A stretch of 64,000 bases of DNA from Leucobacter zeae (GCF_016758175.1 NZ_QYAB01000002.1:356799-420798), one strand, 5' to 3'; shown: positions 25,082 to 34,267, counted from the stretch's first letter. Made by a program: numbers and translations. The notes: generated from the letters alone by a model not told the origin.

Positions 25082-26035
25082 CTACGCCGCGGAGCCAGGC
25101 AACGGCGCGGTCAACCGCGCGATCTCCGCCGCGACGTTCACCCGCGCGCGATCCTCCCAGAGCTGCCGTGCGGTCCCGGTCCGGTAGATCGCGGGCCGGT
25201 CGAGGTATGCGGCGAGGATCCGTGCCCGCGCCGCTGCGAACTCGGCGTCGGGCACCCGCGCGAACTCCTCCCGCACGGCGGCCGCGTACTCCGCGTAGCG
25301 GTGGGGCGGGGCCGCGAAGATCGCGAGGTCCGCGTCGAGCAGGAGGGCGAGCGCGGGGTCGGGATCCCGAACCTCGCGGCCCGGAGCGGTGGCGACGACC
25401 ATCGCGCTCACGCGTTCCGCCAGCGCGGCGTCGCGGACGAAGGGGGCGAGCGACTCCGCCGCGAGTGCGGCGGAGTCGGCCTCGTCGCTCGGCGCGCCCG
25501 CGTAGACGGCGTCGTGGAACCACGCGGCGAGGAGCGTCGCGGGAGGGACCGTCTCGCCGCGGGTGGCGAGCTGGTCGAGGGAGAGGAGCACGTCCTCGAG
25601 GTGGCGCTCGTCGTGGTAGCGGCGGTGCGGCTCGTTCCACCGGGCGATGAGGGAGCCGCCGAGCGCCCGCCACGCCTCGAGTTCGAGTGCTCCGCCCGCG
25701 AGGCCGAGCGCGACGTCGAGGGCCATCCACTCGGATTCCAGGTACTGCCTGCGACGGATCGGGGCGACGATGCCGCGCTCCACCTGACGGACGCGCAGCC
25801 CGGCGTCCTGCAGTCCGCGCAGCAGTTCTTTCGCGGTGACGGGCCTGGCGCCCAGGGCGACGGCGCGCTCGTGCAGCGAGGTCGGCACGTCGTAGTGGTC
25901 GAGGTCGAAGCCGCGCCGCGGCACGCCGAGGCGCTTCGCGAAGGCGTGGAGCTCGTCGGTGTCGGCGTCCGAGACCAGGTGGCTCCACAGGGTGCCGTGC
26001 GCGGGCCACGCGGGCGGGTCGATGAGGATCGCCAT
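25082..26035 (-). CDS. DUF4031 and HD-like hydrolase fusion protein
   Basis: A 317-residue two-domain protein. Residues 1-85 are a DUF4031 domain (MAILIDPPAWPAHGTLWSHL, DTDELHAFAKRLGVPRRGFD, DHYDVP). The remainder is a predicted HD-type metal phosphohydrolase fold: WNEPHRRYHDERHLEDVL, AAWFHDAVYAG with the paired His-Asp, then DADLAIFAAPPHRYAEYA. Between them VTAKELLRGLQDAGLRVR belongs to DUF4031. A nucleotide substrate is likely but unproven. The start at 26035 is supported by DUF4031 beginning directly at the Met; the open frame extends upstream without family similarity. Confidence 0.88.
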   Translation of the reverse strand: MAILIDPPAWPAHGTLWSHLVSDADTDELHAFAKRLGVPRRGFDLDHYDVPTSLHERAVALGARPVTAKELLRGLQDAGLRVRQVERGIVAPIRRRQYLESEWMALDVALGLAGGALELEAWRALGGSLIARWNEPHRRYHDERHLEDVLLSLDQLATRGETVPPATLLAAWFHDAVYAGAPSDEADSAALAAESLAPFVRDAALAERVSAMVVATAPGREVRDPDPALALLLDADLAIFAAPPHRYAEYAAAVREEFARVPDAEFAAARARILAAYLDRPAIYRTGTARQLWEDRARVNVAAEIARLTAPLPGSAA

Positions 26036-26146
26036 GCGTTCAGCGTAGCGCGGGCCGGAGCCGGGATCCCCCAGGTCTCCGGCGTATCGTGAGGGTGACG
26101 GCTTCGCTCTGGAGGGCCGGGACGCGCAGCAGAGGGAGGGGCGGAC

Positions 26147-26683
26147 ATGGACGGGCACCCGTTCTTCACCATCGGTCACTCGAACCGCTCGCTCGAGGCG
26201 TTCTTGGAACTCGTGCGGCGGCACGCGGTCGAGCTCGTCGTGGACGTGCGGCGGCTGCCCGGATCGACGCGGTATCCGCAGTTCAACGCCGATGCGCTGG
26301 GGGAGGCGCTCGGCGAACTCCGGGTCGGATTCACGCGCAGCGAAGGGCTGACCGGGCGGAGGCCCGCGAGTAGGACCGTGCCCTTCGCGGTGAACGCCTG
26401 GTGGGAGAATCGCAGCTTCCACTACTACGCGGATCACGCACTCTCATCTGAGTTCCGCGATGCGCTGGCGGCGGTGCGCGCGGCCGGGTCGGAGCGGCCC
26501 ACCGCCGTGATGTGCTCGGAGGCGGTGTGGTGGCGGTGCCACCGCAGGATCATCGCGGATCACCTGCTCGCCGCGGGGGAGGACGTGCGGCATATCCTCG
26601 GTCCCGCCGACGCGACGCCGGCGACGCTGAGCGGGGGTGCCGTGGTGGCCGGCAACACGATCACGTACCCCGCGGCCGGCTGA
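26147..26683 (+). CDS. DUF488 family protein
   Basis: A 178-residue DUF488 protein with family hallmarks FTIGHSNRSLEAFLELV at 7-23, LVVDVRRLPGSTRYPQFN at 32-49, and VMCSEAVWWRCHRRIIADHLL near 121-141 with its conserved Cys and CHR. Biochemical role is not established; DUF488 genes often neighbour DNA-repair or redox genes, and this one is convergent with ligD, 32 bases away. GGGAGGGG precedes the ATG. Confidence 0.92.
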   Translation: MDGHPFFTIGHSNRSLEAFLELVRRHAVELVVDVRRLPGSTRYPQFNADALGEALGELRVGFTRSEGLTGRRPASRTVPFAVNAWWENRSFHYYADHALSSEFRDALAAVRAAGSERPTAVMCSEAVWWRCHRRIIADHLLAAGEDVRHILGPADATPATLSGGAVVAGNTITYPAAG

Positions 26684-26715
26684 GAGGCGCGAGCGCCGGA
26701 TGCGGCGCGCTATAC

Positions 26716-29223
26716 CTACGGCCCGTGGGGCTGCGCCCGGTCGGGAGTGAGGTCCTCGGGGTCCTTGTCAGGACGCCAGCCGCGCCAGACCGGCTGCCGG
26801 AAGCTCCCGGTCGTCGTGCGACCCTTCGACTCGACCTCGGCCACGAACTCCGGCGGCACCCAGTGCGCGTCGCGCCGGATCTCCGCGGGTGCGTCGACCG
26901 GTGGCACCGCGCACTCCAGGGGCGCGAGTCGAGCGCGGATCGCGCGCCGCTCGGCCGAGCTGAAACCCGTGCCCACGCGGCCGGCGTATCGCCAGCCCGC
27001 CTCGGTGCAGTCGGCGAGCAGCAGCGAGGCGAGGCCCAGCGCGTCGGACGGGCTGTCGCGCCAGCCGACGACCACGACCTCGGCCGTATCGATCAGCGGG
27101 AACTTCCGCCAGTCCGACGACCTCGCCCCGGAGCGGTACGGGCTCGCCCATCGCTTCGCCATCACTCCCTCGAGCCGCAACTCCCGGCTCGCCTCGACGG
27201 CGTCCGACGCCGCGCCCGCGAACACCTCGGGCAACGCCACCGGCATGCCCGGCGCGTCCTCGACGAGGGACTCCAGCAGCTCGCGTCGCTGGCGGTAGGG
27301 GATCGAGCGGCAGTCGCTGCCGTTGATGCTCAGCACGTCGAACACGAGGTAGACGACCGGGGTCTCTCGTCTGGCGCGAGCGATGTCGGCCCGGTCACTG
27401 AGGCCGAAGCGCCGCTGCAGTCGGTTGAAGCTGGGCGCGCCGTCGGGCCCCAGTGCGACGATCTCGCCGTCGAGCACCGCGTCCTCGGCGTTCACGGTCT
27501 CCGGCAGCGTCGCGAGCTCGGGGTACGAGACCGTGAGGTCGCCGCCCGAGCGGCTGCGGAGCGCGCAGCTCTCGCCGTCGATCATGGCGAGGGCGCGGAT
27601 CCCGTCCCACTTCATCTCGAAGGCCCACTCGTCATCGTCGAGCCCGGGGAGCGCTGCGGGAGATCCGCGCTCCGAGAGCATCGGTGCGAAGCCCGGAACG
27701 CCGGGCTGCGCGGATCCGCCCGCTGTCCCCGCACGGGGCGCCCAATCCGGATCCCGCCTCGCCTCCCTGCGGCGCTTCGAGTCCCTCCCGGGACTCCTAT
27801 CGGCTCGGCGCGCGCCGGAACCGCGCCCGCCGGTCATCAGGTGGATCATCCACCGCGGCTTCCCGTCTGCCTCGCCCGTGCGGAAGAGCGCAAAGCGGCG
27901 CGTGCCGCCGAGACCGCCGCCCGGCCTGCCGGTGAGTGTTGCGATCACCTCGTCGTCGCGCCACTTCTCGATCTCGTACGTTCCGGAGTCCCAGATGCGC
28001 ACCTCGCCACCGCCGTACTCGCCCGCGGGGATGGTGCCCTCGAAGTGCCGGTACGACATCGGGTGATCCTCGGTGGGCACGGCGAGGTGGTTGACGGAGG
28101 GATCGATCGGCACGCCCTTCGGCAGTGCCCAGCTCACGAGCACGCCGTGGTGCTCGAGCCGGAAATCGAAGTGCAGTCGACGGGCGTCGTGGCGCTGGAT
28201 CACGAAGACCGGTGCGGATCCCCGGTCGCCCTCCGCGTCGTCGTCGCGATCGTTCGCCTGCGGAACGGGCTCGGGGGTGCGCGCGGCGTTGCGCTTCGCG
28301 CGGTAGGCGCCGAGGCGGTCCTGGGGGGATTCGGATCCCTTCCCGAGCAGTTCTGCGAGCGGGTCGCCCCGTTTCGCGACGCGGCGGAGCACCTCGTCGA
28401 ACTCGAGGTGCCGCAGGTGCGGGGAGGCGAGCTCGCGCCACGTGCGCGGGGCGGCGACGGTAGGCGAGATCCTGCCTCGCAGCGAGTAGGGTGCGACCGT
28501 CGTCTTCGCGGCGTTGTTCTGGCTCCAGTCGATGAAGACCCGGCCGGGCCGCAGCGCGCGCTGCATCGAACTCGTGATGTCGTCGGGGTGGTCCGCCTCG
28601 AGCGAGCGCGCGAGCTCGCGAGCGACCGTGGAGGTGTCGTCGGAGGTGAGCGTGCCGTCGAGAGCGGCGTAGAGGTGGATGCCCGTGCTGCCGCTCGTCA
28701 CCGGGATCGAGGGGAGCCCCATGTCGCGGAGGATGTCGCGCACGAGGAACGCCACCTGCGCGCAGTCGCGGAGCGAGACGCCCTCCCCGGGGTCGAGGTC
28801 GAAGACGAGGCGGTCCGGGAGCCGCGGCTCGCCAGACGCGTCGAAGCGCCACTGCGGCACGTGGATCTCGAGGGCGGCGAGCTGCGCGAGCCACACGAGC
28901 GTGGCCTCGTCGTCGACGAGCGGGTAGTCGTTGACGTGGTCCCTGTGCTGGATACGGCCCGTGCGCACCCAGTCGGGCGCCGAGTCGCCGAGGTCCTTCT
29001 GGAAGAAGAAGTCGCCCGTCCCGTCCTCTCCGACGCCGTTCGGCCAGCGCTTCCGCGTCGCGGGCCGCTCCCGGCAGTGCGGCAGCATCGTCTCGGAGAC
29101 CGCGCCGTAGTATCCGATCACATCGCCCTTCGTCGTGCCCGTCGACGGGTACAGCACCTTGTCCAGATTCGACACCCGGATCCGGCGCCCGCCCACCTCG
29201 ACCGTCTGCTCCAACTTCGCCAT
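26716..29223 (-). CDS. ligD: Multifunctional ATP-dependent DNA ligase D
   Basis: Central enzyme of bacterial non-homologous end joining, 835 residues in the order polymerase - phosphoesterase - ligase. The primase-type polymerase domain (about 5-290) has LVFDLDPGEG with the metal DxD and SGSTGIHLY. The 3'-phosphoesterase domain (about 350-500) has FVIQRHDARRLHFDFRLEHHG. The ligase domain has adenylation Lys538 in EMKWDGIRA, DGEIVAL, and a C-terminal OB part ending GSFRQPVWRGWR. Order matches the Mycobacterium type. It is divergent from ku across 68 bases. The start at 29223 excludes 31 weak residues. Confidence 0.97.
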   Translation of the reverse strand: MAKLEQTVEVGGRRIRVSNLDKVLYPSTGTTKGDVIGYYGAVSETMLPHCRERPATRKRWPNGVGEDGTGDFFFQKDLGDSAPDWVRTGRIQHRDHVNDYPLVDDEATLVWLAQLAALEIHVPQWRFDASGEPRLPDRLVFDLDPGEGVSLRDCAQVAFLVRDILRDMGLPSIPVTSGSTGIHLYAALDGTLTSDDTSTVARELARSLEADHPDDITSSMQRALRPGRVFIDWSQNNAAKTTVAPYSLRGRISPTVAAPRTWRELASPHLRHLEFDEVLRRVAKRGDPLAELLGKGSESPQDRLGAYRAKRNAARTPEPVPQANDRDDDAEGDRGSAPVFVIQRHDARRLHFDFRLEHHGVLVSWALPKGVPIDPSVNHLAVPTEDHPMSYRHFEGTIPAGEYGGGEVRIWDSGTYEIEKWRDDEVIATLTGRPGGGLGGTRRFALFRTGEADGKPRWMIHLMTGGRGSGARRADRSPGRDSKRRREARRDPDWAPRAGTAGGSAQPGVPGFAPMLSERGSPAALPGLDDDEWAFEMKWDGIRALAMIDGESCALRSRSGGDLTVSYPELATLPETVNAEDAVLDGEIVALGPDGAPSFNRLQRRFGLSDRADIARARRETPVVYLVFDVLSINGSDCRSIPYRQRRELLESLVEDAPGMPVALPEVFAGAASDAVEASRELRLEGVMAKRWASPYRSGARSSDWRKFPLIDTAEVVVVGWRDSPSDALGLASLLLADCTEAGWRYAGRVGTGFSSAERRAIRARLAPLECAVPPVDAPAEIRRDAHWVPPEFVAEVESKGRTTTGSFRQPVWRGWRPDKDPEDLTPDRAQPHGP

Positions 29224-29291
29224 CCCTACACGATGGCCGCGGGATCGCGCAAGCGGTAGACCTTTGACAGCATCACGGTTTGACTGTAGAC

Positions 29292-30146
29292 ATGCGAGCG
29301 ATCTGGAGCGGGGCAATCACGTTCGGGCTCGTCAACGTGCCGGTGAAACTCTACGGGGCGACCGAGGACCACGACGTCGACCTGCACCAGGTGCACGACG
29401 CGGACGGCGGGCGGATCCGGTACCAGCGGAGGTGCGAGGTGTGCGGCGAGGTCGTCGAGTACGAGCACATCGACCGCGCCTACGCCGACGAGGGGCAGAC
29501 GGTCGTGCTGACGCGCAAGGATCTCGCATCCATTCCGCAGGAGCGGGACAGGGAGATCTCGGTTGTGGAGTTCGTGCCGTCGGAGCAGCTCGACCCGCTG
29601 CTGTTCGAGCGCAGCTACTACCTTGAGCCGACGGGGAAGACGACGAAGGCGTACGTGCTGCTGCGGCGCACGCTCGAGCAGACGGATCGCACCGCGATCG
29701 TCGAGTTCGCGCTCCGGCAGAAGACGCGCCTCGCGGCGCTGCGGGTGCGCGGCGACGCACTGCTGCTGCAGACGCTGCTCTGGCCCGACGAGGTGCGGGA
29801 GGCCGACTTCCCGGCGCTCGAGAAGCGAGTGCGCATCTCGGCGAAGGAGATGCAGCTCTCCGCGGCTCTCGTGAAGAGCTTCTCGAGCGACTTCGACCCG
29901 TCGGGGTTCCACGACGAGTACCAGGAACAGCTGCGGAAACTCATCGATGCGAAGCGGAAGGCCGGTGAAGCGCTCGACACCGAGGAGACCTTCGGGGCGT
30001 CCTCCGAATCCGGCGGCGGCGAGGTGATCGACCTGATGGAGGCGCTCAAGCAGAGCGTGCAGAAGTCGCGGGCCGCGAAGAAGCGGACGCGCGGCAAGGC
30101 GCCCCGGAGCGGCGGCACGCGGGGACGGACGAAGAAGCGCGCGTGA
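29292..30146 (+). CDS. ku: Non-homologous end joining protein Ku
   Basis: Homodimeric DNA-end-binding protein that recruits LigD, 284 residues. It starts MRAIWSGAITFGLVNVPVKLY, the family signature, and has CEVCGEVVEYEHIDRAY, FERSYYLEPTGKTTKAYVLLRR and the C-terminal KRKAGEALDTEE. The tail (from about 255) is Lys/Arg-rich (KKRTRGKAPRSGGTRGRTKKRA), a feature thought to help threading and DNA retention. The ATG at 29292 is preferred over TTG at 29280. The final 101 bases overlap an opposite-strand gene. Confidence 0.97.
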   Translation: MRAIWSGAITFGLVNVPVKLYGATEDHDVDLHQVHDADGGRIRYQRRCEVCGEVVEYEHIDRAYADEGQTVVLTRKDLASIPQERDREISVVEFVPSEQLDPLLFERSYYLEPTGKTTKAYVLLRRTLEQTDRTAIVEFALRQKTRLAALRVRGDALLLQTLLWPDEVREADFPALEKRVRISAKEMQLSAALVKSFSSDFDPSGFHDEYQEQLRKLIDAKRKAGEALDTEETFGASSESGGGEVIDLMEALKQSVQKSRAAKKRTRGKAPRSGGTRGRTKKRA

Positions 30147-30381
30147 GGGGTACGCGTGAGTCGTTGTCGTCGTGCGGCGCGGCGTGCTCGTGCACCGCGG
30201 CGTGCTGCGCCCTGACCTCCCGAAGTCGCCTGACGGCGCTCGGGCCGACGCCGTGCAGCGGGAGCAGGTCGGCGAGATCGTCGGGCAGGCTGTCGACGGT
30301 GGTGTAGCCGGCGTCGATGAGCGCGCCGGTGGCCGGCCGGCCGATTGTCACCCCGTCGAAGACGGGTCCGCGATCCTCCAT
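30046..30381 (-). CDS. Small helix-hairpin-helix protein
   Basis: A 111-residue ORF whose first 60 residues look real: IGRPATGALIDAGYTTVDSLP, then DLADLLPLHGVGPSAVRRLREV, a helix-hairpin-helix pair with the GVG hairpin typical of non-specific DNA-binding domains. The remainder is low-complexity and lies antisense to the ku C-terminal tail, so the stop codon is borrowed from that region. The ATG at 30381 is divergent from the SIMPL gene 41 bases away. Association with ku suggests, but does not show, a DNA-repair role. Confidence 0.62.
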   Translation of the reverse strand: MEDRGPVFDGVTIGRPATGALIDAGYTTVDSLPDDLADLLPLHGVGPSAVRRLREVRAQHAAVHEHAAPHDDNDSRVPLTRASSSVPACRRSGAPCRASASSRPATSARSA

Positions 30382-30422
30382 GCACCGAGGATAGCCGCAG
30401 GCCGCACTGCTAGCGTGTGGCC

Positions 30423-31049
30423 ATGACGACCATTCACGCCACCGGTACGAGCGAGACCCACGTGCTCGCCGAGCGCGCCACGATCACCGCGCTCGTCTCC
30501 GTGACGTCGCGCGACCGCTCGGGGAGCATCGACGCGGCGACCCGCCTGCACCACTGGCTCGTGCAGCGCGCGGAGCAGCTGCGGGGAAGCGGCGACGCGA
30601 CCTGGCACTCCGCCGATGCCATCAGCACGTACAGCTACAAGAGCTACGCCGAGGGGAAGTCGAAGCAGGTCGTCTTCGAGCACCGCACCTCGAGCCGCGT
30701 GCGCATCAAACTGTCGAACCTCTCGCTCGTCGGCGCGCTCGTGACCGAGCTCGCCGAGGCCGGGGTGACGACCGACGTGGACTGGTCGCTCACCGAGGCG
30801 TCGCGGCGCGTGCACGAGCGGCGCATGCGCAAGGCCGCGGTCGAGGCCGCCCGCGAGATCGCGAACGACTACGCCGAGGCGCTCGGGCAGCGCATCGCGA
30901 GCGTCGTGAGCATCTCGGATACTCCGATGGGCGGGGGTGCGCCCATGGCGGCGTTCGCCCGGTCCGCGGCCGGCTCCGGGGCGCCCGAGGTCACCGTCGC
31001 CGAGATCACCGTGAGCGCGACCGTGAACGGGGTGTACGAGGCCGAGTAG
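30423..31049 (+). CDS. SIMPL (DUF541) domain protein
   Basis: A 208-residue SIMPL-domain protein, family of periplasmic or cytosolic proteins of poorly defined, often oxidative-stress related function. N-terminal strand pattern TTIHATGTSETHVLAERATI and C-terminal VTVAEITVSATVNGVYEAE fit the fold; a long helix (RRMRKAAVEAAREIANDYAEAL) lies near 135-156. No signal peptide is present, unlike the E. coli YggE members, so a cytosolic location is likely. ATG at 30423. Confidence 0.9.
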   Translation: MTTIHATGTSETHVLAERATITALVSVTSRDRSGSIDAATRLHHWLVQRAEQLRGSGDATWHSADAISTYSYKSYAEGKSKQVVFEHRTSSRVRIKLSNLSLVGALVTELAEAGVTTDVDWSLTEASRRVHERRMRKAAVEAAREIANDYAEALGQRIASVVSISDTPMGGGAPMAAFARSAAGSGAPEVTVAEITVSATVNGVYEAE

Positions 31050-31076
31050 GGGGCCGCCCTGAGCGGTTCTTTCCGG

Positions 31077-31406
31077 CTACTCGGATCCCTTCGATTCCTC
31101 CGACCCCTCGGGCTCGTCGCCGTCCTCGTCTGCCTTCGGGCGCTCGACGCCGATCGTCAGGCTCGTGGCGAGCGCGGCGACGGCCCCGACGGCGACGAGG
31201 ATCGGGGCGAGCACGGCGCTCGCGGCGGTGACGGCGACGCCTGCAGTGAGCGGGATCTCGAAGAGCGTCTCGCCGCTCTCCCGCTTGATGTAGAGCCTGC
31301 GCGCGTTCCCCTCCTCGATGAGCTCGCGCACCTTGGCCATGAGCTCGTCGCCCCTGACCTTGAACTCCTCGTACCAGTGGCTGTTGTCGGTGGTGTGCTC
31401 GGTCAT
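31077..31406 (-). CDS. DUF4342 domain protein
   Basis: A 109-residue protein: the N-terminal half (FKVRGDELMAKVRELIEEGN, RRLYIKRESGETLFEIPLT) is DUF4342, followed by a hydrophobic segment of about 35 residues (AGVAVTAASAVLAPILVAVG) and an acidic tail rich in Glu, Asp and Ser. The combination suggests a small membrane-associated protein. The start at 31406 follows AAGGGAA; a longer in-frame extension is not credible. Confidence 0.88.
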   Translation of the reverse strand: MTEHTTDNSHWYEEFKVRGDELMAKVRELIEEGNARRLYIKRESGETLFEIPLTAGVAVTAASAVLAPILVAVGAVAALATSLTIGVERPKADEDGDEPEGSEESKGSE

Positions 31407-31843
31407 GCGTGTTCCCTTCTCGTGGATGCGTGGTCGCAGTGTAATGAAGGAAGCGCTGGATGGGCTGAGGGGTGTTCGCGGTCCGCGCCGATCAGCCCCT
31501 GCCGCCGAGATGCGGCGGCAGGGAGTCGGTGAAGCGGTAGAGCAGCGCAGCGGCGATGTAGCGCATCTGAGCAAGTGCGGTGGTGTACGAACTCGAAGAG
31601 ACGGCCGAGCAGTTCTTCCGACTACTTGATCGGATTGAGTCAAAGTTGATCGTTCGTGAATGGCAGATGGGCGCCGCGCGAGGCTCGTCGGTGTGATTGC
31701 GAGCTATTGATAGCTCTCGACAGTATGGGTCAGTTGTTCTTGGTTCGAGCACTCGTTTCGCCTCTTTGCAAGCAACTCTCATGCGTCGAACAGGCAATGT
31801 CAGCGCAAGGGATCGCTGGGGTCGGGAGCTACTGTGCACTCTC
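31407..31843. other. Low-GC gene-free stretch, possible gene relic
   Basis: About 440 bp without a complete gene. From about 31560 to 31800 GC content falls clearly below the surroundings. In plus frame, 31582-31698 reads as a plausible protein tail (YELEETAEQFF, then RLLDRIESKLIVREWQMG, stop TGA) directly preceded by in-frame stops, so only a fragment is left. Minus-strand ORF 31492-31839 covers the same DNA and has a similarly plausible end (MRYIAAALLYRFTDSLP). Neither can be confirmed; acquired DNA in decay is the best guess. Confidence 0.5.
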
Positions 31844-32350
31844 TCACCGACCCCGATCCACCGTCACAACCTCCACCTCGACACCGCGCCCTTCGACTGT
31901 CACCCGCATCATTGTGCACCGCGGCTGACGTCGCCGGTCCGTCGGGGACCCGGGGTTCAGCAGTCGCATGCCGCCCGGCGTCACCGTGTCCCACGGGATG
32001 TGCGAGTGCCCGAAGACGAGCAGGTCGACACCAGGGAACTCGAGGTCCATGCGTTCCTCGCGGCGCCTGGCCGGTCCGGTCTCGTGCACGACCGCGATCG
32101 AGAGGTCTTCAACGGTGAACCGAGCTATCTCAGGCAGGCGCGCCCGCAGCTCTGGGCCGTCGTTATTGCCAGAGACGCCGTGCAGCACACGTGCCCGGGA
32201 CTCGAGCAGGTCCAGCGTCGCCACGTCGACCCAGTCGCCCGCGTGCACCACGACGTCGGCCGCCGTGACGGCGTCCAGCACGTCCGTCGGCAGCCGCCGG
32301 GCCCGTGCCGGCACGTGCGTATCTGTGATCAGCAGCAGTGAGGTCGTCAC
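31844..32350 (-). CDS. YfcE/MJ0936-type metallophosphoesterase
   Basis: A 168-residue calcineurin-like phosphoesterase. Metal-binding motifs are ITDTHVPARA (D-x-H), VVHAGDWVD (G-D), VSGNNDG (G-N-x-D), and GHSHIPW (G-H-x-H), in the order of the single-domain YfcE family of phosphodiesterases. A GTG start at 32350 was chosen because GGAAGGATGGG lies just upstream and it puts the first strand (SLLLITDTH) at the N-terminus. Confidence 0.93.
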   Translation of the reverse strand: MTTSLLLITDTHVPARARRLPTDVLDAVTAADVVVHAGDWVDVATLDLLESRARVLHGVSGNNDGPELRARLPEIARFTVEDLSIAVVHETGPARRREERMDLEFPGVDLLVFGHSHIPWDTVTPGGMRLLNPGSPTDRRRQPRCTMMRVTVEGRGVEVEVVTVDRGR

Positions 32351-32542
32351 AATCCCATCCTTCCGCCGCGCAATGGCTGAATCAACGCCGCACAGCATCG
32401 GGAAACGAAGAAGGCGCGCGGCCTACGACACCCACCCCGCTACCACCCGATCCCCAGCGACGCCACCCCGCTCCGCACCCCTTGCCCGCCCCCAGCCGGC
32501 CCGGCAAGGATGGAAACACCGGAGCAGAAAGGCAGGTGCACC

Positions 32543-34267
32543 ATGGTCACCGTCGCACAGAACATCGTCGACACCCTCGCCGCGAACGGGGTGGAGCGGG
32601 TCTACGGGATCCCCGGCGATTCGCTCAACGGCTTCACCGACGCGCTGCGCACGTCCGACATCGAGTGGGTGCACGTGCGGCACGAGGAGGCCGCCGCCTT
32701 CGCCGCCTCGGGGGAGGCCGCGACGACCGGCCGGCTCGCCGTCTGCGCGGGCAGCTGCGGCCCCGGCAACCTGCACCTCATCAACGGGCTCTTCGACGCC
32801 AACCGGTCGCGCGTGCCCGTGCTGGCCATCGCCGCCCACATTCCGAGCGACGAGATCGGCTCCAACTACTTCCAGGAGACGCACCCGCAGGAGCTCTTCC
32901 GCGAGTGCTCCGTCTACGTCGAGCACGTCTCGTCGCCCGCGCAGATGCCGCGTGTGCTCCGCATCGCGATGCAGACCGCGATCGAGAAGCGGGGCGTCGC
33001 GGTCGTCGTGATCCCGGGCGACATCGCGCTCGCCGATGCCGCGAACGAGACCGTCACCACCATCACCCCGTCGCAGCCGCGGGTGATCCCGAGCGAAGCC
33101 GAACTCGAACGCGCCGCCGAGCTGCTCGACGACGCGAAGAAGGTGACGATCCTCGCGGGTGCCGGCGTCGCGGGCGCCCACGACGAGGTCGTCGCCCTCG
33201 CCGACCAGCTCGCGGCCCCGGTCGTGCACGCCCTGCGCGGCAAGGAGCACATCGAGTACGACAACCCCTTCGACGTCGGCATGACCGGCCTGCTCGGTTT
33301 CGCCTCCGGCTACCGGGCCATGGAGCAGGCCGACGCGATCCTCATGCTCGGCACCGACTTCCCGTACCAGCAGTTCTTCCCTGAGAAGGCGGTCAAGATC
33401 CAGGTCGACATCCGCGGCGAGAACCTCGGACGACGCACCCCGCTCGACCTCGGGCTGGTGGGTGACGCGGGGGAGACCGCCGCCGCGCTGGTGCCGCTGC
33501 TCAAGCATCGCCGCAGCCGATCGCACCTCGATAACTCCCTCGAGCACTACCGCAAGACCCGCAAGCGCCTCGACGAGCTCGCAACTCCTGCGGGCCGGGG
33601 CAAGCCGATTCACCCGCAGTACGTCGCGCGCCTCGTCGACGAGCTCGCGAGCGAAGACGCGGTGTTCATTCCCGACGTGGGATCGCCCGTCGTGTGGGCC
33701 GCCCGATATCTCACCATGAATGGGCGTCGCCGGCTCATCGGCTCGTTCAGCCACGGGTCCATGGCCAACGCCGTCTCGCAGGCCGTCGGTGCGCAGGCCG
33801 CGCACCGCGACCGGCAGGTGATTGCGCTCGCCGGCGACGGCGGGCTCGCGATGCTGCTGGGGGAGCTGCTGACCCTGGATCAGAACGCGCCGCTGCCCGT
33901 GAAGATCGTCGTCTTCAACAATTCCTCCCTGAACTTCGTCGAGCTCGAGATGAAGGCCGCGGGCTTCGTGAACTACGGAACCGAGCTGAAGAACCCGGAT
34001 TTCGCTGCCGTCGCGCGGGCGGTCGGAATCCACGGGGTGCGCGTCACCGAGTCCGACGAGCTCGAGCCCGCGCTGCGCCAGGCCTTCGCACACCCGGGGC
34101 CGGCGCTGATCGAAGTCGTGACGGACCGCCAGGAGCTGTCGATGCCGCCGTCGGTCTCGGCCGCGCAGATGAAGGGGTTCACGCTCTACGCGCTGCGCAC
34201 CGTGCTCTCGGGCCGCGGCGACGAGATCGTGGATCTCGCGAAGACGAACTTGCGGCAAATTCTGTAG
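32543..34267 (+). CDS. poxB: Pyruvate dehydrogenase (quinone) / pyruvate oxidase
   Basis: ThDP- and FAD-dependent peripheral membrane enzyme that oxidises pyruvate to acetate and CO2 and passes electrons to menaquinone. The 574 residues comprise the Pyr domain (catalytic Glu in VRHEEAAAFAAS near 50), the FAD-binding middle domain (about 190-330), and the PP domain with the ThDP motif GDGGLAML to VVFNNSSLN (about 432-463). The C-terminal segment after TVLSGRGDEIVDLAKTN is the membrane-binding region in this family. Closely related ThDP enzymes (acetolactate synthase) are excluded by the quinone-oxidoreductase-like C-terminus. ATG at 32543. Confidence 0.93.
   Translation: MVTVAQNIVDTLAANGVERVYGIPGDSLNGFTDALRTSDIEWVHVRHEEAAAFAASGEAATTGRLAVCAGSCGPGNLHLINGLFDANRSRVPVLAIAAHIPSDEIGSNYFQETHPQELFRECSVYVEHVSSPAQMPRVLRIAMQTAIEKRGVAVVVIPGDIALADAANETVTTITPSQPRVIPSEAELERAAELLDDAKKVTILAGAGVAGAHDEVVALADQLAAPVVHALRGKEHIEYDNPFDVGMTGLLGFASGYRAMEQADAILMLGTDFPYQQFFPEKAVKIQVDIRGENLGRRTPLDLGLVGDAGETAAALVPLLKHRRSRSHLDNSLEHYRKTRKRLDELATPAGRGKPIHPQYVARLVDELASEDAVFIPDVGSPVVWAARYLTMNGRRRLIGSFSHGSMANAVSQAVGAQAAHRDRQVIALAGDGGLAMLLGELLTLDQNAPLPVKIVVFNNSSLNFVELEMKAAGFVNYGTELKNPDFAAVARAVGIHGVRVTESDELEPALRQAFAHPGPALIEVVTDRQELSMPPSVSAAQMKGFTLYALRTVLSGRGDEIVDLAKTNLRQIL

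Noticed and set aside
29264-29290. Promoter TTGACA plus TGTAGA for ku
   Set aside because: The two hexamers are only 15 bases apart and the second ends one base before the ATG, so the spacing does not fit a working promoter.
31492-31839. Minus-strand 115-codon gene
   Set aside because: Only the last 25 or so residues look plausible; the first 60 are Arg/Ser-rich with no initiation signal, and the opposite strand is equally plausible.
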